From positions 124,777-188,776 of the forward strand of contig MNCI01034690.1 of assembly GCA_015680685.1 (NCBI GenBank): a DNA stretch of 64,000 nucleotides, written 5' to 3'. How positions within the stretch are numbered: position 1 is the stretch's first letter; the number at the start of each line of letters is the position of its first letter. The stretch comes from Gnetum montanum. Taxonomy: Eukaryota > Streptophyta > Gnetopsida > Gnetales > Gnetaceae. Of this stretch, positions 1-9,264 are shown piece by piece. The notes beneath the pieces are model-generated. The model was not told the DNA's origin and did not search any database. It was given only the letters and a program-made list of their open reading frames with translations. The position numbers were made by a program, and so were the translations under genes.

Positions 1-632
1 GGAGCAAGAGCGGATGATGGAGAGGATCTTGGGGACTAGCCCCCTCCATGAGCTTGTTTTTTTGGATTTTTTTTGGATGTATGATGGAAAAATGTAATAA
101 TATGGATCTAATGTGTTGGAATTTTATTACCATATTGACGTTCAGTATATATATTTTTTATTTTATATGTTTTCTCTTTTTATTTGTTTTCTCAAGTATT
201 ATCGTGAAGATATGCATGTAGTGAATGTAAAATGAGAGAACATAATATGAATCAAATATTTGTGAAAAAAAGAAAAGTAATGAGAAGGCATGAATTGGAA
301 TTGTAACTTGTAACTTGTAAATGAACATTTAATGTAACGTAACAAGAGTTTGTGGATTTGTATATGCTGAGCTCTAGTTTAAAGCCATTTCGGGCTGTGC
401 ACATTAGTTTAAAGTCATGATGGACTGTCACATCTATGTTAAAGAAAGAAGGATTACCAATTTTAGGCCATAGTGGGCTGAAAGCAATAACAGTTTTAGG
501 GAGCTTTAAAATGAACTAGCCATTTCTGACCATGGCTAGTTTAATGTCATTGTGGACATTTGCTAGCAATTTAATGTCGTAATAGATGGTTGGTAGTTTA
601 ACGTCATTCAAGATGTTTGGGGATAATTTGCC
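1..632. repeat. Downstream flank of minus-strand gypsy element with a diffuse short repeat
   Basis: No gene is recognisable here. From about 355 to 625 a loose repeat of the form agTTTAAtGTCATtgTGGac recurs about seven times at irregular 30-45 base spacing (for example near 378, 411, 540 and 600). It lies just downstream, in minus-strand sense, of the protease remnant. I see no reverse transcriptase in the 632 bases that remain, so either pol lies outside the window or this element also lacks it. Bases 60-300 are AT-rich without recognisable content. Confidence 0.4.
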
Positions 633-1370
633 CTAACCATTGAGTTGCTTTTTAATCCTTTGTAGTTTGATGTGATGGGTAGGGCATGTAGGCACAACCT
701 TATGCTCATCTTCCCCTTCACTAGTGATGGCAAAGGATAACTCCAACCAAGAGATGTCAATGGGAATGGCTCCTATGTTTGTGTTGTCTAGTGCTTCCTC
801 AATTTCAGTAGGATCATGAGTTAGCGTTGGGTTCATGTCTTGAAGTATACTCATGGTCCCCTGTTTAGGCTTAGAGAATTCAATTTTTGACCCTTGATTC
901 ATTCCAGGGTGTGAGGAAGTGGGTGATTCTATCGTGTCCCTGTGTGAGGAAGTGGGTGATTCTATCATGTCCCTGTGTATGATGATCTCACCACCCTCAT
1001 AAGGTAGGTGGATTTCTTGATGGATCGGTGAGGATACAGCTCTAAGTTGGGCTAGCCAAGGATGTCCTAGAATCAGATTGAACCCCGACATTTTGTCAAC
1101 CACTACGAATTCAACTGATGTGGGGAACTGGTCCCCTACTATGAAATCCAAGGTAACCATACCTTTCACCATGACACAGGAACCACTGAAGGATTTTAAG
1201 AAAGAATTTTTTGTGGGCTGTATCTGCTCTATGAGCCCCAGTTTCTCAATGACATGGAAGGGTATTACGTTCGTTGTCGCACTGTCATCGACATGCACCC
1301 TTTGTATCTTGAAATAGTTACTTGTATCATCATGAACATAGGGGTTGTAGTAACCTCTCCCATTTTCTCA
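633..1370 (-). pseudogene. Ty3/gypsy-type retropepsin (protease) remnant
   Basis: The minus strand encodes an aspartic protease of the kind that follows gag in plant Ty3/gypsy elements and cleaves the polyprotein. The open stretch from 1298 down to 633 contains VDDSATTNVIP, which occupies the place of the D-[ST]-[AG] active site, followed about 60 residues later by the flap-side motif ILGHPWL and then AVSSPIHQEIHLP, a pattern typical of these proteases. The reading continues upstream of the first Met to about 1370 (FKIQRVHVDD), so 1298 is not a real start. A duplicated Ser/Thr-rich segment (IESPTSSH twice) follows the fold. The frame is separated from gag by frameshifts, so this is a dead copy. 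No RT follows within the window. Confidence 0.7.
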
Positions 1371-1379
1371 TCCCACCTG

Positions 1380-4040
1380 ATGTCATTAGCACGAAACTCT
1401 AAGGATGTGGTCCTTGACTCTTGAGGTTGTGGGGACAGTACCGCATAAATAGACGACTTGTTTGCAGGAAGGTCCTCACTAATAGGGATCGAAGTCAACA
1501 TACGCACAAGTGCTTCCCGATGTACCTATGAAGTCATTACTAAATCATACAGGCTTAAAGAAGTATTCTTCTATTTCAAAGCCTGCATGACTTGGGTTAA
1601 TGCACTCACTAGATCTTTACCATTTGGGGCACCCTTATCTATGGAGACTTGGTCCATTTGACCCAACATTCGTATCTCTCGTAGAGGGATTTTTGCATTG
1701 GCAATTGGGGATGTTGAGTTTGGGACCCTAGGAGTACCAATATTCTTATCTTAATGACTTGTGCTAGGCTCACTGGTGGGCAAACTCATGGGAACAGCAT
1801 TCAACAGTATGGGCTTTGGTGGTCCTACTTCATGCTCATGACGTTCCTTCTCTAGACGCTCTCATGTCAGCTTGTTGGCAAGATGCTTTCGTAGGGCTCA
1901 CAGGGGAATGGTAGGGGGTCGCACATCAGAGTGTTTCGACACCCAAATCATGAAGGGAGTGGGTCGAGTTTCCAATGGTGTGGTTGTTGCTACGACAGAA
2001 GGGGGTATGCGGATGACGAACGATTTTTGTGGCACAGGGAACGTGTGTATGATGAAAGGAGTTTGAGGAGGTGTTGAGGTGGGTGTATTTTCAAAGGGCT
2101 TGTAGATTAAAAAAGGTTTTTGTGAGACGTCCTTTCTATCCTCCACATGGACAGTGTTAATCACATACGGTGCATTGTTAGTGTTGAGAGGATCTTTGTA
2201 GACCCCCATGGGTTGGTTCTGGGTCTTACTAGGTTTGCCTTGTCAAATACTATTTCATCCCTATCGATCATGCATTGTATGTCCTGTTTCAAGGTGAAGT
2301 AGTTGTCAGTTCCATGCCCACATTGTTGGTGATATTCGCAAAACCTGTCCAACCTAAAGCCTCTTGGGATGGGGGGCTCATTGGCTATTGCTAAAGCTGG
2401 GTTCTTGGCCAACTCACAGAATCGATCATGTTTTTGAGACGCTGCAGGGGACATTTTTTTATGTTTAATTTGCTCAACCTTTAGAAGTTGATCTAACAAT
2501 TGTGAAGGTTTCATAGGCAAGGGTGTATACTGGGTGGGATCCTTTCGTTCGAATGTATTAGTGTGACTTGGGTTGATGTTTTTATTTGAGGAGGACTTGT
2601 GTGTAGGCATAGGTCAGGTTCTTTCACGGCTAGTTGGAGCAGTAGGTTGTTTTCCTCTTTGTCCTAGATTACTAGGTTGGGCCATCTCTACCACCGCCAC
2701 TACCATTGTTTTGGATTTATCCTTATCTTTCCTAGTATGTTGGCTCCTAAAGGTTGAGTAAGTTGGGTCGTTACTTATTTGCGCTGCCTCCTCTATGTTC
2801 TTAATTTGTACAAATGCTTAACTTAAAGTATGGGCACTCAAATAATAAAGCTTTGACTTAATAAAGTCATTCACGGCTGCTTTAAAGATGGTAAGCATAT
2901 ATGTTTCAAGGATGGGCTCGTGAAGTTCATTGAGAGTTGCACTCCACCTTTGGATAAATTTTTGCACTGTTCTAATGGTGCCTATTTGATATGAATCAAG
3001 CTATCCAGTGTGGCTTTAGGCTTTAGATTATATTTAAAACAGGTAACAAACTAATGTAACAAATCTTCTAGGGAGGATATGGAGTTACAGGGTAAAGCTT
3101 GGTACCAGTCTAGGGCTCTTCCCATTAGAGACATAACAAATATACATAGAATTGCATGAGGCTAGGCTTAAAGCAATAGACACTCTAGACGAAACGTTAC
3201 TATATGGGCATTTGGATCTCCCTCTCCATTGTACTTGGTTAGTTGAGGAAATAAGATTTCCTTCAGCAAGGTTAATGGGGGGACTAAAGGGTGGATTGGG
3301 TCGTCTTCATAGTAGTCCAGCACCTTGAGTTCCTCAGTGTTTGTAGTTTTAAGGCACTTTAACTCCTCAGTTAACGAGTGCATCATTTTTGTGTTTGCCC
3401 ATTCTTGGGCAGTAGGCACAATGGGTTGAATGGATTGTGATTGGTAGTAATTCGATTGTTGTATTGTTTGTGGAAAGGGGGACTGTTGGATCATTGATTG
3501 TGGTGGAGCAACATTCAGGGATGAGACTGTAGGATGTGGTATGCTGTAGTGAGTAGACTGGTGTTGTTGAATAGCTGGTGGAACCCACTGCCCAGCCATG
3601 GGTTGTGAGATGACACCCTAAATGTGTTGGGCTGTAGTTAATGGTGCTCCATGGGCTTGTACTTGTGGTATGTAATGGGTGGATGTGGAAGTTGGTATGA
3701 TAGATGGCATCCCAATTACCTGAGGTCAGGATATTGATCCTACATTAGTTTGAGGAGGAGGTTGTTAGTGCTGCATTTGTGGAGTTATGATGGAAGTGGA
3801 CGTGTTGAATTGAATGTTGGGCATGGAGAAGGTGGAAATGGAAGCAGGTACTTCTTGTTGAGAAATCGAAGGAGGAAGCACAGTTTCTTCCAGGAAAAGT
3901 TGGAATAATGAGTTTGTGTGGGTGTGGAGACTGACAGTATGGTATGAATCCCCATGCTTAGATTGGGCTGCAAAGTCATCTTCCTCATCTCCACTCTGAG
4001 GCTCTATTGGAGGTGGCTGTAACGCTTGACTTCTTGCCAT
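1380..4040 (-). pseudogene. Ty3/gypsy-type gag polyprotein remnant
   Basis: Read on the minus strand from the Met at 4040, this is a gag (capsid) precursor broken into several frames. The N-terminal part (4040-3765) is Gln/Pro/Ser-rich. The next open stretch (3599-3168) ends in FPQLTKYNGEGDPNAHI, the YNGEGDP-H signature that begins the Retrotrans_gag domain. About 2980-2820 translates to FIQRW and LNELHEP-type capsid sequence, with stops. The stretch 2610-2161 contains FCEYHQQCGHGTDNYFTLK, which resembles the single C-x2-H-x4-H/C knuckle-like motif found in plant gypsy gag. Known role of the family: packaging of element RNA in cytoplasmic particles. Several frameshifts and stops show it is not functional. 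Confidence 0.75.
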
Positions 4041-4424
4041 TAGGAGCTGAGATATGAGTCAATGATGGTGTTTGGAAAGGGGGATTATATCAAATGCCAA
4101 GGGAGTGAACTCATGACCTCCTTTGTAAATGAGTTCGTAATTTCGGTTTGCTTCCTTTTCTACAAGATCGATAGGTAGGTTAGCTTGAATCTTCACACAA
4201 ATGAAGTTATATTGTTCTGGTGTGAGAGTTGCATAAGCAGGGTCTTTGCCCTGTAGCCTAAGTGACTAGCACATAGGACCTTGAGGGTTTATCTATTCAA
4301 TAACAGTTACAAGTTCCATAGCAGTCACAAGGTTCAAAGTTTCAATCCCAAAGTCAAAGATTGGTAGTGTCACTGGGTTGATCTGGGAAGATTCCATAGC
4401 GAGCTGAGTGTGCATAAGCTAGGT

Positions 4425-4815
4425 GGTCAAGATAGCGTGAGCAACTAACAGTGTGAGCAACTGACAGCATTAGCAAGCTGACAACGTGAGCAACTGACAG
4501 CGTTGGCAAGCTAACAGCGTGAGTAACTGATAGCGTAAGTAACTAATAGAGTGAGCAACTGACAACGTGAGCAACTGACAACGTTAGTAAGCTAACAGCG
4601 TGAGTAACCCATTAGCGTTACTAACCGATAGCATGAGTAACCGACAACATGAGCAAGCTAACAGCATGAGCAACTGACAACGTGAGCAATTGACAGCGTG
4701 AGCAACTGATAGCATTAGCAAGCTGACAGTGTGAGTAAGTTGACAGCGTGAGCAAGCCGACAGTGTTAGTAACCGACAGCATGAGCAATTGACAATGTGA
4801 GTAGCTAACAGCATA
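4425..4815. repeat. Minisatellite of 16-17 bp, about 23 units
   Basis: A tandem array with unit close to AGCGTGAGCAACTGAC (16 bases), alternating with a 17-base form containing TTAGCAAGCTGAC. About 23 imperfect units are visible. It lies between the primer binding site (5055-5072) and the gag start (4040) of the minus-strand element, so it occupies that element's leader. Apparent Cys/Leu-rich open frames across it are by-products of the repeat. Confidence 0.85.
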
Positions 4816-5054
4816 ACTAACTGGTTGCAAGCAGTGAGAGAAACTCACTGTGATCGATGGATGGTGGTGGGAAGGTTGCTTAGAAAATTGTCTATAAGCA
4901 TCTCAATTAACCGACGTGTGTACGTTGTTTGGGTTCTGATGGTGGAGATGCAGAGTTTAAAGTGCTTGCTACAACGTAAGAGTTTTCTAGATTTGCAGTG
5001 TCTTAAGAATTTTGCAGGTTTATAGTCTCGATTAATGTAAGAGTTTCGCAGGTG

Positions 5055-5072
5055 GCCCTCCATCTAGCGCCA
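5055..5072 (-). other. Primer binding site of the minus-strand gypsy element
   Basis: On the minus strand the sequence TGGCGCTAGATGGAGGGC follows the presumed LTR end by six bases. A PBS beginning TGG (complement of the tRNA CCA end) a few bases after a terminal CA is the standard LTR-retrotransposon arrangement. I cannot assign the tRNA with certainty. Confidence 0.55.
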
Positions 5073-5078
5073 ATTTCT

Positions 5079-6022
5079 TGTATGGACCGAAATCGTCGGT
5101 GTAAGGTTGGAAGGAAAAAACAAACACCGAGGGATCACTGGATGGGTACAGTTGACCCTACCTTCATCTAAGGGTAAGCTTAAAAAGAAAACAAAGGTAG
5201 AGTGCCTTGGATGGTCTGCACGCAAATCAACCAAGGACTTCTCCAAATGTAAGCTATGGCTTGTGTTGGGGTTATCATAACTGATGTTTGAAATGTAACA
5301 GTGACACACAAAATGCAAACAGATCGTATACAGAATAGTATTGCAAACAAAATGTAAACTAAATGTAAAATAGAGTAAACAATGTAATGGAAGGAAAAAT
5401 GAACTGTATTGTATTACTTAGAGAGGGTGTGCACCAGTCAAAGCATAGCTACACGTCTGGATGGTAGGTCAAGCGCCATGCCCTGAGGTGATGTGTTTCA
5501 AAAGTGCTTGGATGCTAGGAGTTAAGTGTGCCCGAGTGCCCAAGGGTTGCTGGTCTGCGTTTCCTAAGCTATCAACCTTCAAAATTTCCAACCTTGTTTA
5601 TGTAAATTGACAAAGGAATTTATAAGGTTTGGCTAGGCTCGAGTGTGGAATTCATTAATGGAATCAACGGCTAAGAGATGAGAGGAAAACGGATCATGTG
5701 ACCTGTGTCTGATGGACAGCTGTGTGTGAGTTGGATGCACGTGGGCAAGCTATGTTCTTGACCAGATGCATTGTATCTTACAGCGTGTGTTAGCTTACTC
5801 AAGCCAGCTTACGCTCATGGAAGCACATACAATTTCACGCGTAAGAGCTTAACAACATCACAAATGATGAAAATTTACAATGAAGATGATCATGTACAAT
5901 GAAGATAAATTGACTCCAGCTCACTTGAAACTTTTTGATCTTTGAATTGACTGCTGTAAGATGTTGATTTGAATGGTTTTATGGCTATTTGAGGCATCTC
6001 TATTTCACCAGGACTCCCAACA
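5079..6022 (-). mobile_element. Candidate 5' LTR of the minus-strand gypsy element
   Basis: The LTR end next to the PBS reads CCATACA on the minus strand (boundary at 5079, so the plus strand begins TGTATGG). The other end is placed at TGTTGGGAGTCC (minus strand, plus position 6022) because it gives TG...CA termini and a length of 944 bp. The second boundary is a guess: the partner LTR is not in the window, so neither its sequence nor a target duplication can be compared. Confidence 0.35.
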
Positions 6023-6040
6023 TGAGTTGATTTGATCTTC

Positions 6041-6720
6041 GCGTGTCCTCAGCGTGCGTTTGGCATGCTTTCGACTAAGTGTGACCAGTACTCACACTGC
6101 ACTCATGCTGCTAGCGTGACCTCAGCATGAGTGAGCCAAGAATGACATATTTCACATCAAATTTTGATTTTTAAAGCTTGTTTTCCAAGTGCAATGATTG
6201 AATGACTGTGTCTAACCCTGAGAGTGATCTACACTGAGCTTGAGAGTGACTTGTTTTGAGCCACTTTTGGCAGCTCATGCTGGACTCATGTTGCCAATGT
6301 GAGTGCAGCGTGACCATAGCATGAGCTACAAAAACTTGCAATTTTGGACTTGGAATCTGGAATTCTAGATTTGGGACTTGAAGTTGTCGACAATGAACCC
6401 TGAGGATGACTTGCACCTTTGAAATCAAATCATTTAAACTTAGTTACGAGGCTCTCACAGTTCCTCACACTATACTCACGCTACCAGCATGACCTCAGCA
6501 TGACCATCAACGTGAGTGAGAAAACTTGTGCAATTTGACCCGAAATTCGAACTCTGGAATGCTGAAACTTGGAATGGACCACAGTGACCCTTGAGGATGG
6601 CTTGCACTTTCAGATTGGACCATCTTTGACTTGATTTTGGAACTTCTAAAGTTGCTTATGTTGTACTCACATTGCCAGTGTGACCTCAGCATGAGTTACA
6701 TGACTTAGTCAAATTTTTGT
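6041..6720. repeat. Tandem repeat of about 186 bp, 3.5 diverged copies
   Basis: Two landmarks recur in step. The GTGACCTCAGCATGAG block occurs near 6117, 6300, 6490 and 6680. The ACCCTGAGGATGACTTGCAC block occurs near 6210, 6393 and 6582. Both give a period of roughly 184-190 bases, so this is a short satellite-like array whose units have diverged considerably. The short motif vocabulary (CAGCGTGAG, AGCATGAG) resembles that of the minisatellite at 4425-4815, suggesting a shared source. Confidence 0.7.
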
Positions 6721-6779
6721 CTCCCAAAAGCTGAAGAGGCTCTGTATTGTTCTTGTTTCAAAGTGTTAGGCCAAAATTA

Positions 6780-7760
6780 GTGGTGTTTCAAACCTCAAAC
6801 CCCAAACCTTAAACTACAAACATTAAACCCTAAACCTAAAACCTTTAAACACTAGATCTCTAAACTTGTACCCTAAACCTTGAACCTCGAATCTTGTATC
6901 CTAAACTTTGAACCTAGAACACTGAACCCTAAATCCTCAACATTAAACCTTGAAACAAGAACCCCAACCTTGAACCCTAAACCCTAAACTCTTAATTCCA
7001 AATCCCAAACCTTGCATCTTGAACCCCAAGCCCCAATCCTTAAACCTTGAACCCCAATCCTTGAACCCAGAACTGTGAACTCAAAAGCCAAAACCTCGAG
7101 CCTTGAATCCTGAACTCTAAACATTGAATCCTAAATCCTAAACCTTTGAGTGTCAACCCTCAATCTTGAACCATCAACCCTAAGCCCTTAAACCCTAAAG
7201 CTTAAACCTAAACACTAACATCCTAAACCATGAATCCTAAATATAAAATTCTAGAACACTAGAATCCTAAACCTTAAATTCTAGAAACTTAAAATCTAAA
7301 CCCTAAACCCTAAACTTTAGAATCCTAAACTATAAACTTGAAACCTAAAACCCTAAACCCTAAACCCTAAACCATAAATACTAAACACTAAACCTTATAT
7401 CATAAAACCATAAATCCTAATTCCTAAAACTCTAAACCCTAAATCATAAAACCCTAACCTCTAAATGTTAGTACCCTTAAGCCATAAACCCTAAACCCTA
7501 AAACACAAACCCTCAATCCTAAAACTGTAAACCCTAAATTATAAACCTTGAACCTTGAATCTTTAAACCCTAAACCATAAATCAAAAACCCAAAACCATA
7601 AACCCTAAATTCTAAACCCAAAAACCTAACCCTTCAACCCTAAACCCTAAACCTTGAACTATGAACCTTCATATTGTAAAATCCTAAAACCCTAAACCTC
7701 AAACCTTAAATTCTGAACCTTGAACCCTGAATCCTCAAACCCTTTACGCTTAAATTTTTA
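6780..7760. repeat. Degenerate telomere-like array, C-rich strand (CCCTAAA / CCTTGAA)
   Basis: Almost every 7-8 bases carries a form of CCCTAAA, the complement of the plant telomere repeat TTTAGGG. Most units are mutated. The longest clean run is about three units near 7351-7373. The first half mixes in the variant CCTTGAA, giving alternating AACCTTGAACCC patterns. The decay and the interior position argue against a functional telomere. Confidence 0.9.
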
Positions 7761-7784
7761 AAATTTTACCCTTAATTTTTAATG

Positions 7785-7950
7785 ATATGACCTCCCCCCA
7801 CCCCCAACATTGATACACCTTATCCCTAACATAAAAGGAACATGGACTAGATTTCAACACTTCATTGACTTCAACATTAACCATGCACTCCAACAAGGAT
7901 GGTAGAAGTCCCAACATGGATGATGTGCCTTTGCTAGCCCTTTTTTTTCT
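7785..7950 (-). repeat. Fragment of a dispersed element shared with 49590-49770
   Basis: The minus strand here matches the plus strand at 49590-49770 closely. Both can be read as SMLGLLPSLLECMVNVEVNE, but the close match is at DNA level and neither frame has a recognisable domain. At 49.6 kb the sequence lies just downstream of a gypsy gag remnant, so this is probably a piece of the same element family in inverse orientation. Confidence 0.65.
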
Positions 7951-7959
7951 TATATTGTA

Positions 7960-8352
7960 AAAAACCCTCAATCTTAGAAATTCCTTTTGGCATCATTTGA
8001 AATTAAAAAAGTATCAACATTAGTTTTACTAACTTTTCTTTAATGATTATCCCTTTCTAGATCCCTAGTTAGCTTAAAATTAGAAAAGATTTAGCATTAT
8101 GACTTAAGGTTATTATGAAATAAAATCATCAACTTGTTTAATTCATTTTAATTATGTTAGAAAATATTTAAATATCACATCCTTATTCACCATAATAAAA
8201 GAGCTCATCTCTCAAAGCTCACAAGTTTTCAAACATATAAGCCAAAGGTCTCACTCTTGAACCTTAAAAATTAAACAAAATTGATAAGAATAAGTTTCAA
8301 AATTATTCATAAATTTAGAGATAACATCCTTGAAGATATGATTTATTGGTTC
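7960..8352. other. AT-rich spacer
   Basis: No gene, repeat or motif is recognised. This is the sequence into which the element at 8358-15173 inserted; it ends in AAACC, one copy of that element's target duplication. Confidence 0.5.
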
Positions 8353-8357
8353 AAACC

Positions 8358-9123
8358 TAATGGGACACGATATCGCATCCCATGCAATATCGCAGTACGC
8401 CGCAAAGTCTATAAATAAGACGTGGCTCTCTCTTGTTTTCCATTCTAGGCCTAGACCATAGGGAAAATTTGGCAGTTTGATCACTCCAGAGATAGAATAT
8501 TTTTCATATACCCACAGTAAGAGCTCCAAAGTGAACGGATCTTTATTCGAGCAAACATTGTACTCGAACACAAGTTTGTGTACAATAATAAAGATGAACT
8601 TCTTGGATAAACCTTGCAGTGCATAGAATAGGCTAATTAGGACTTTATTTATTGTTTCCATTTACATGATTTATTAGAAATTAAATCTCTCTCAACCCTT
8701 CTCTCCTAGTTAAGTGCCTCAATACAACTGTTTCAAGCACATGCGTTATGCGTGGTGATCCCAGCAACGATTAGCGTTTGGTAACCACAGTTACATTGGT
8801 TTAGGGTGTGAACAGTAAGTGGGAACGGATGCTAAAGCTAGGTAATTAAGACTTAGTTAGTTAGCTAGAGTTAGTAATTAGTCTCTTCAACCCTTCACCT
8901 CACTAGCATAGGAGATAAAATAGAAAAGCTATAAAAATCATATACCTCAGACTTACTTAACCATACACCGTAACAAATACAAGTAAGTCTGGGAAGACAA
9001 CGAATGATTAACCTTGAGTGTTCCATGAGGTGTGTATGCACTTAGTTTGCGGAGTTCGACCAGATTGCGCGTGTTACGCTTGTATTCATATGGTTGAGTG
9101 TAGGGGTACCTCGCTGCTCATCA
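8358..9123 (+). mobile_element. 5' LTR of copy A
   Basis: Matches 14353-15173 over its whole length, including the TCACTCCAGAGATAGAATAT block and the terminal GGTACCTC...GCTCATCA. It is 766 bp against 821 bp, mainly because it carries fewer GCGATATCGC-type palindromes near its start. Differences are mostly transitions. A TATA box (TATAAATA, 8410-8417) lies about 50 bases in, followed by the likely transcription start region. Confidence 0.85.
8410..8417 (+). promoter_or_regulatory. LTR TATA box
   Basis: TATAAATA in the sequence GTCTATAAATAAGA. The same box is kept at 38600-38607 (CTATAAATAGGA) and on the minus strand at 59317-59324 in related LTRs; in the 3' LTR of copy A it has mutated to TATAACTA. 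Its position shortly after the palindrome cluster is the same in the copies, as expected for the core promoter of a retrotransposon LTR. Confidence 0.6.
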
Positions 9124-9124
9124 T

Positions 9125-9142
9125 CAGCACTGTTGTTGGGGA
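9125..9142 (+). other. Degenerate primer binding site, tRNA-Asp type
   Basis: The 18 bases CAGCACTGTTGTTGGGGA, starting right after the LTR end, align with the tRNA-Asp-type PBS TGGCGCCGTTGCCGGGGA at 12 of 18 positions. All six differences are transitions (C-T or G-A), which fits decay of a methylated primer site. That plant gypsy elements use this primer is established knowledge; the assignment here is inference. Confidence 0.5.
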
Positions 9143-9264
9143 CCAAGTGTTTGTGTGCTAAGTAGAACATAGGATATTATTCACATCGTTGGGAGCTTAA
9201 ATAAATCTTAGGGTTAATCAAACAAAAATTTTATAATGGTTAAAAAGCACATTGATAAGACATC

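Noticed and set aside
4584-4848. Two overlapping Cys/Leu-rich minus-strand open frames resembling small secreted peptides
   Set aside because: They are translations of the 16-17 bp minisatellite; residue periodicity follows the DNA repeat, with no signal peptide logic.
6780-7760. A true telomere or chromosome end
   Set aside because: Units are heavily mutated, blocks of both orientations are scattered through the window, and ordinary sequence continues on both sides.
8251-8661. 136-codon minus-strand frame across the 5' LTR
   Set aside because: It crosses the LTR boundary and is antisense to the LTR promoter. The related frame in the 3' LTR (14390-14620) is shorter and diverges, so it is a shadow of a conserved LTR.
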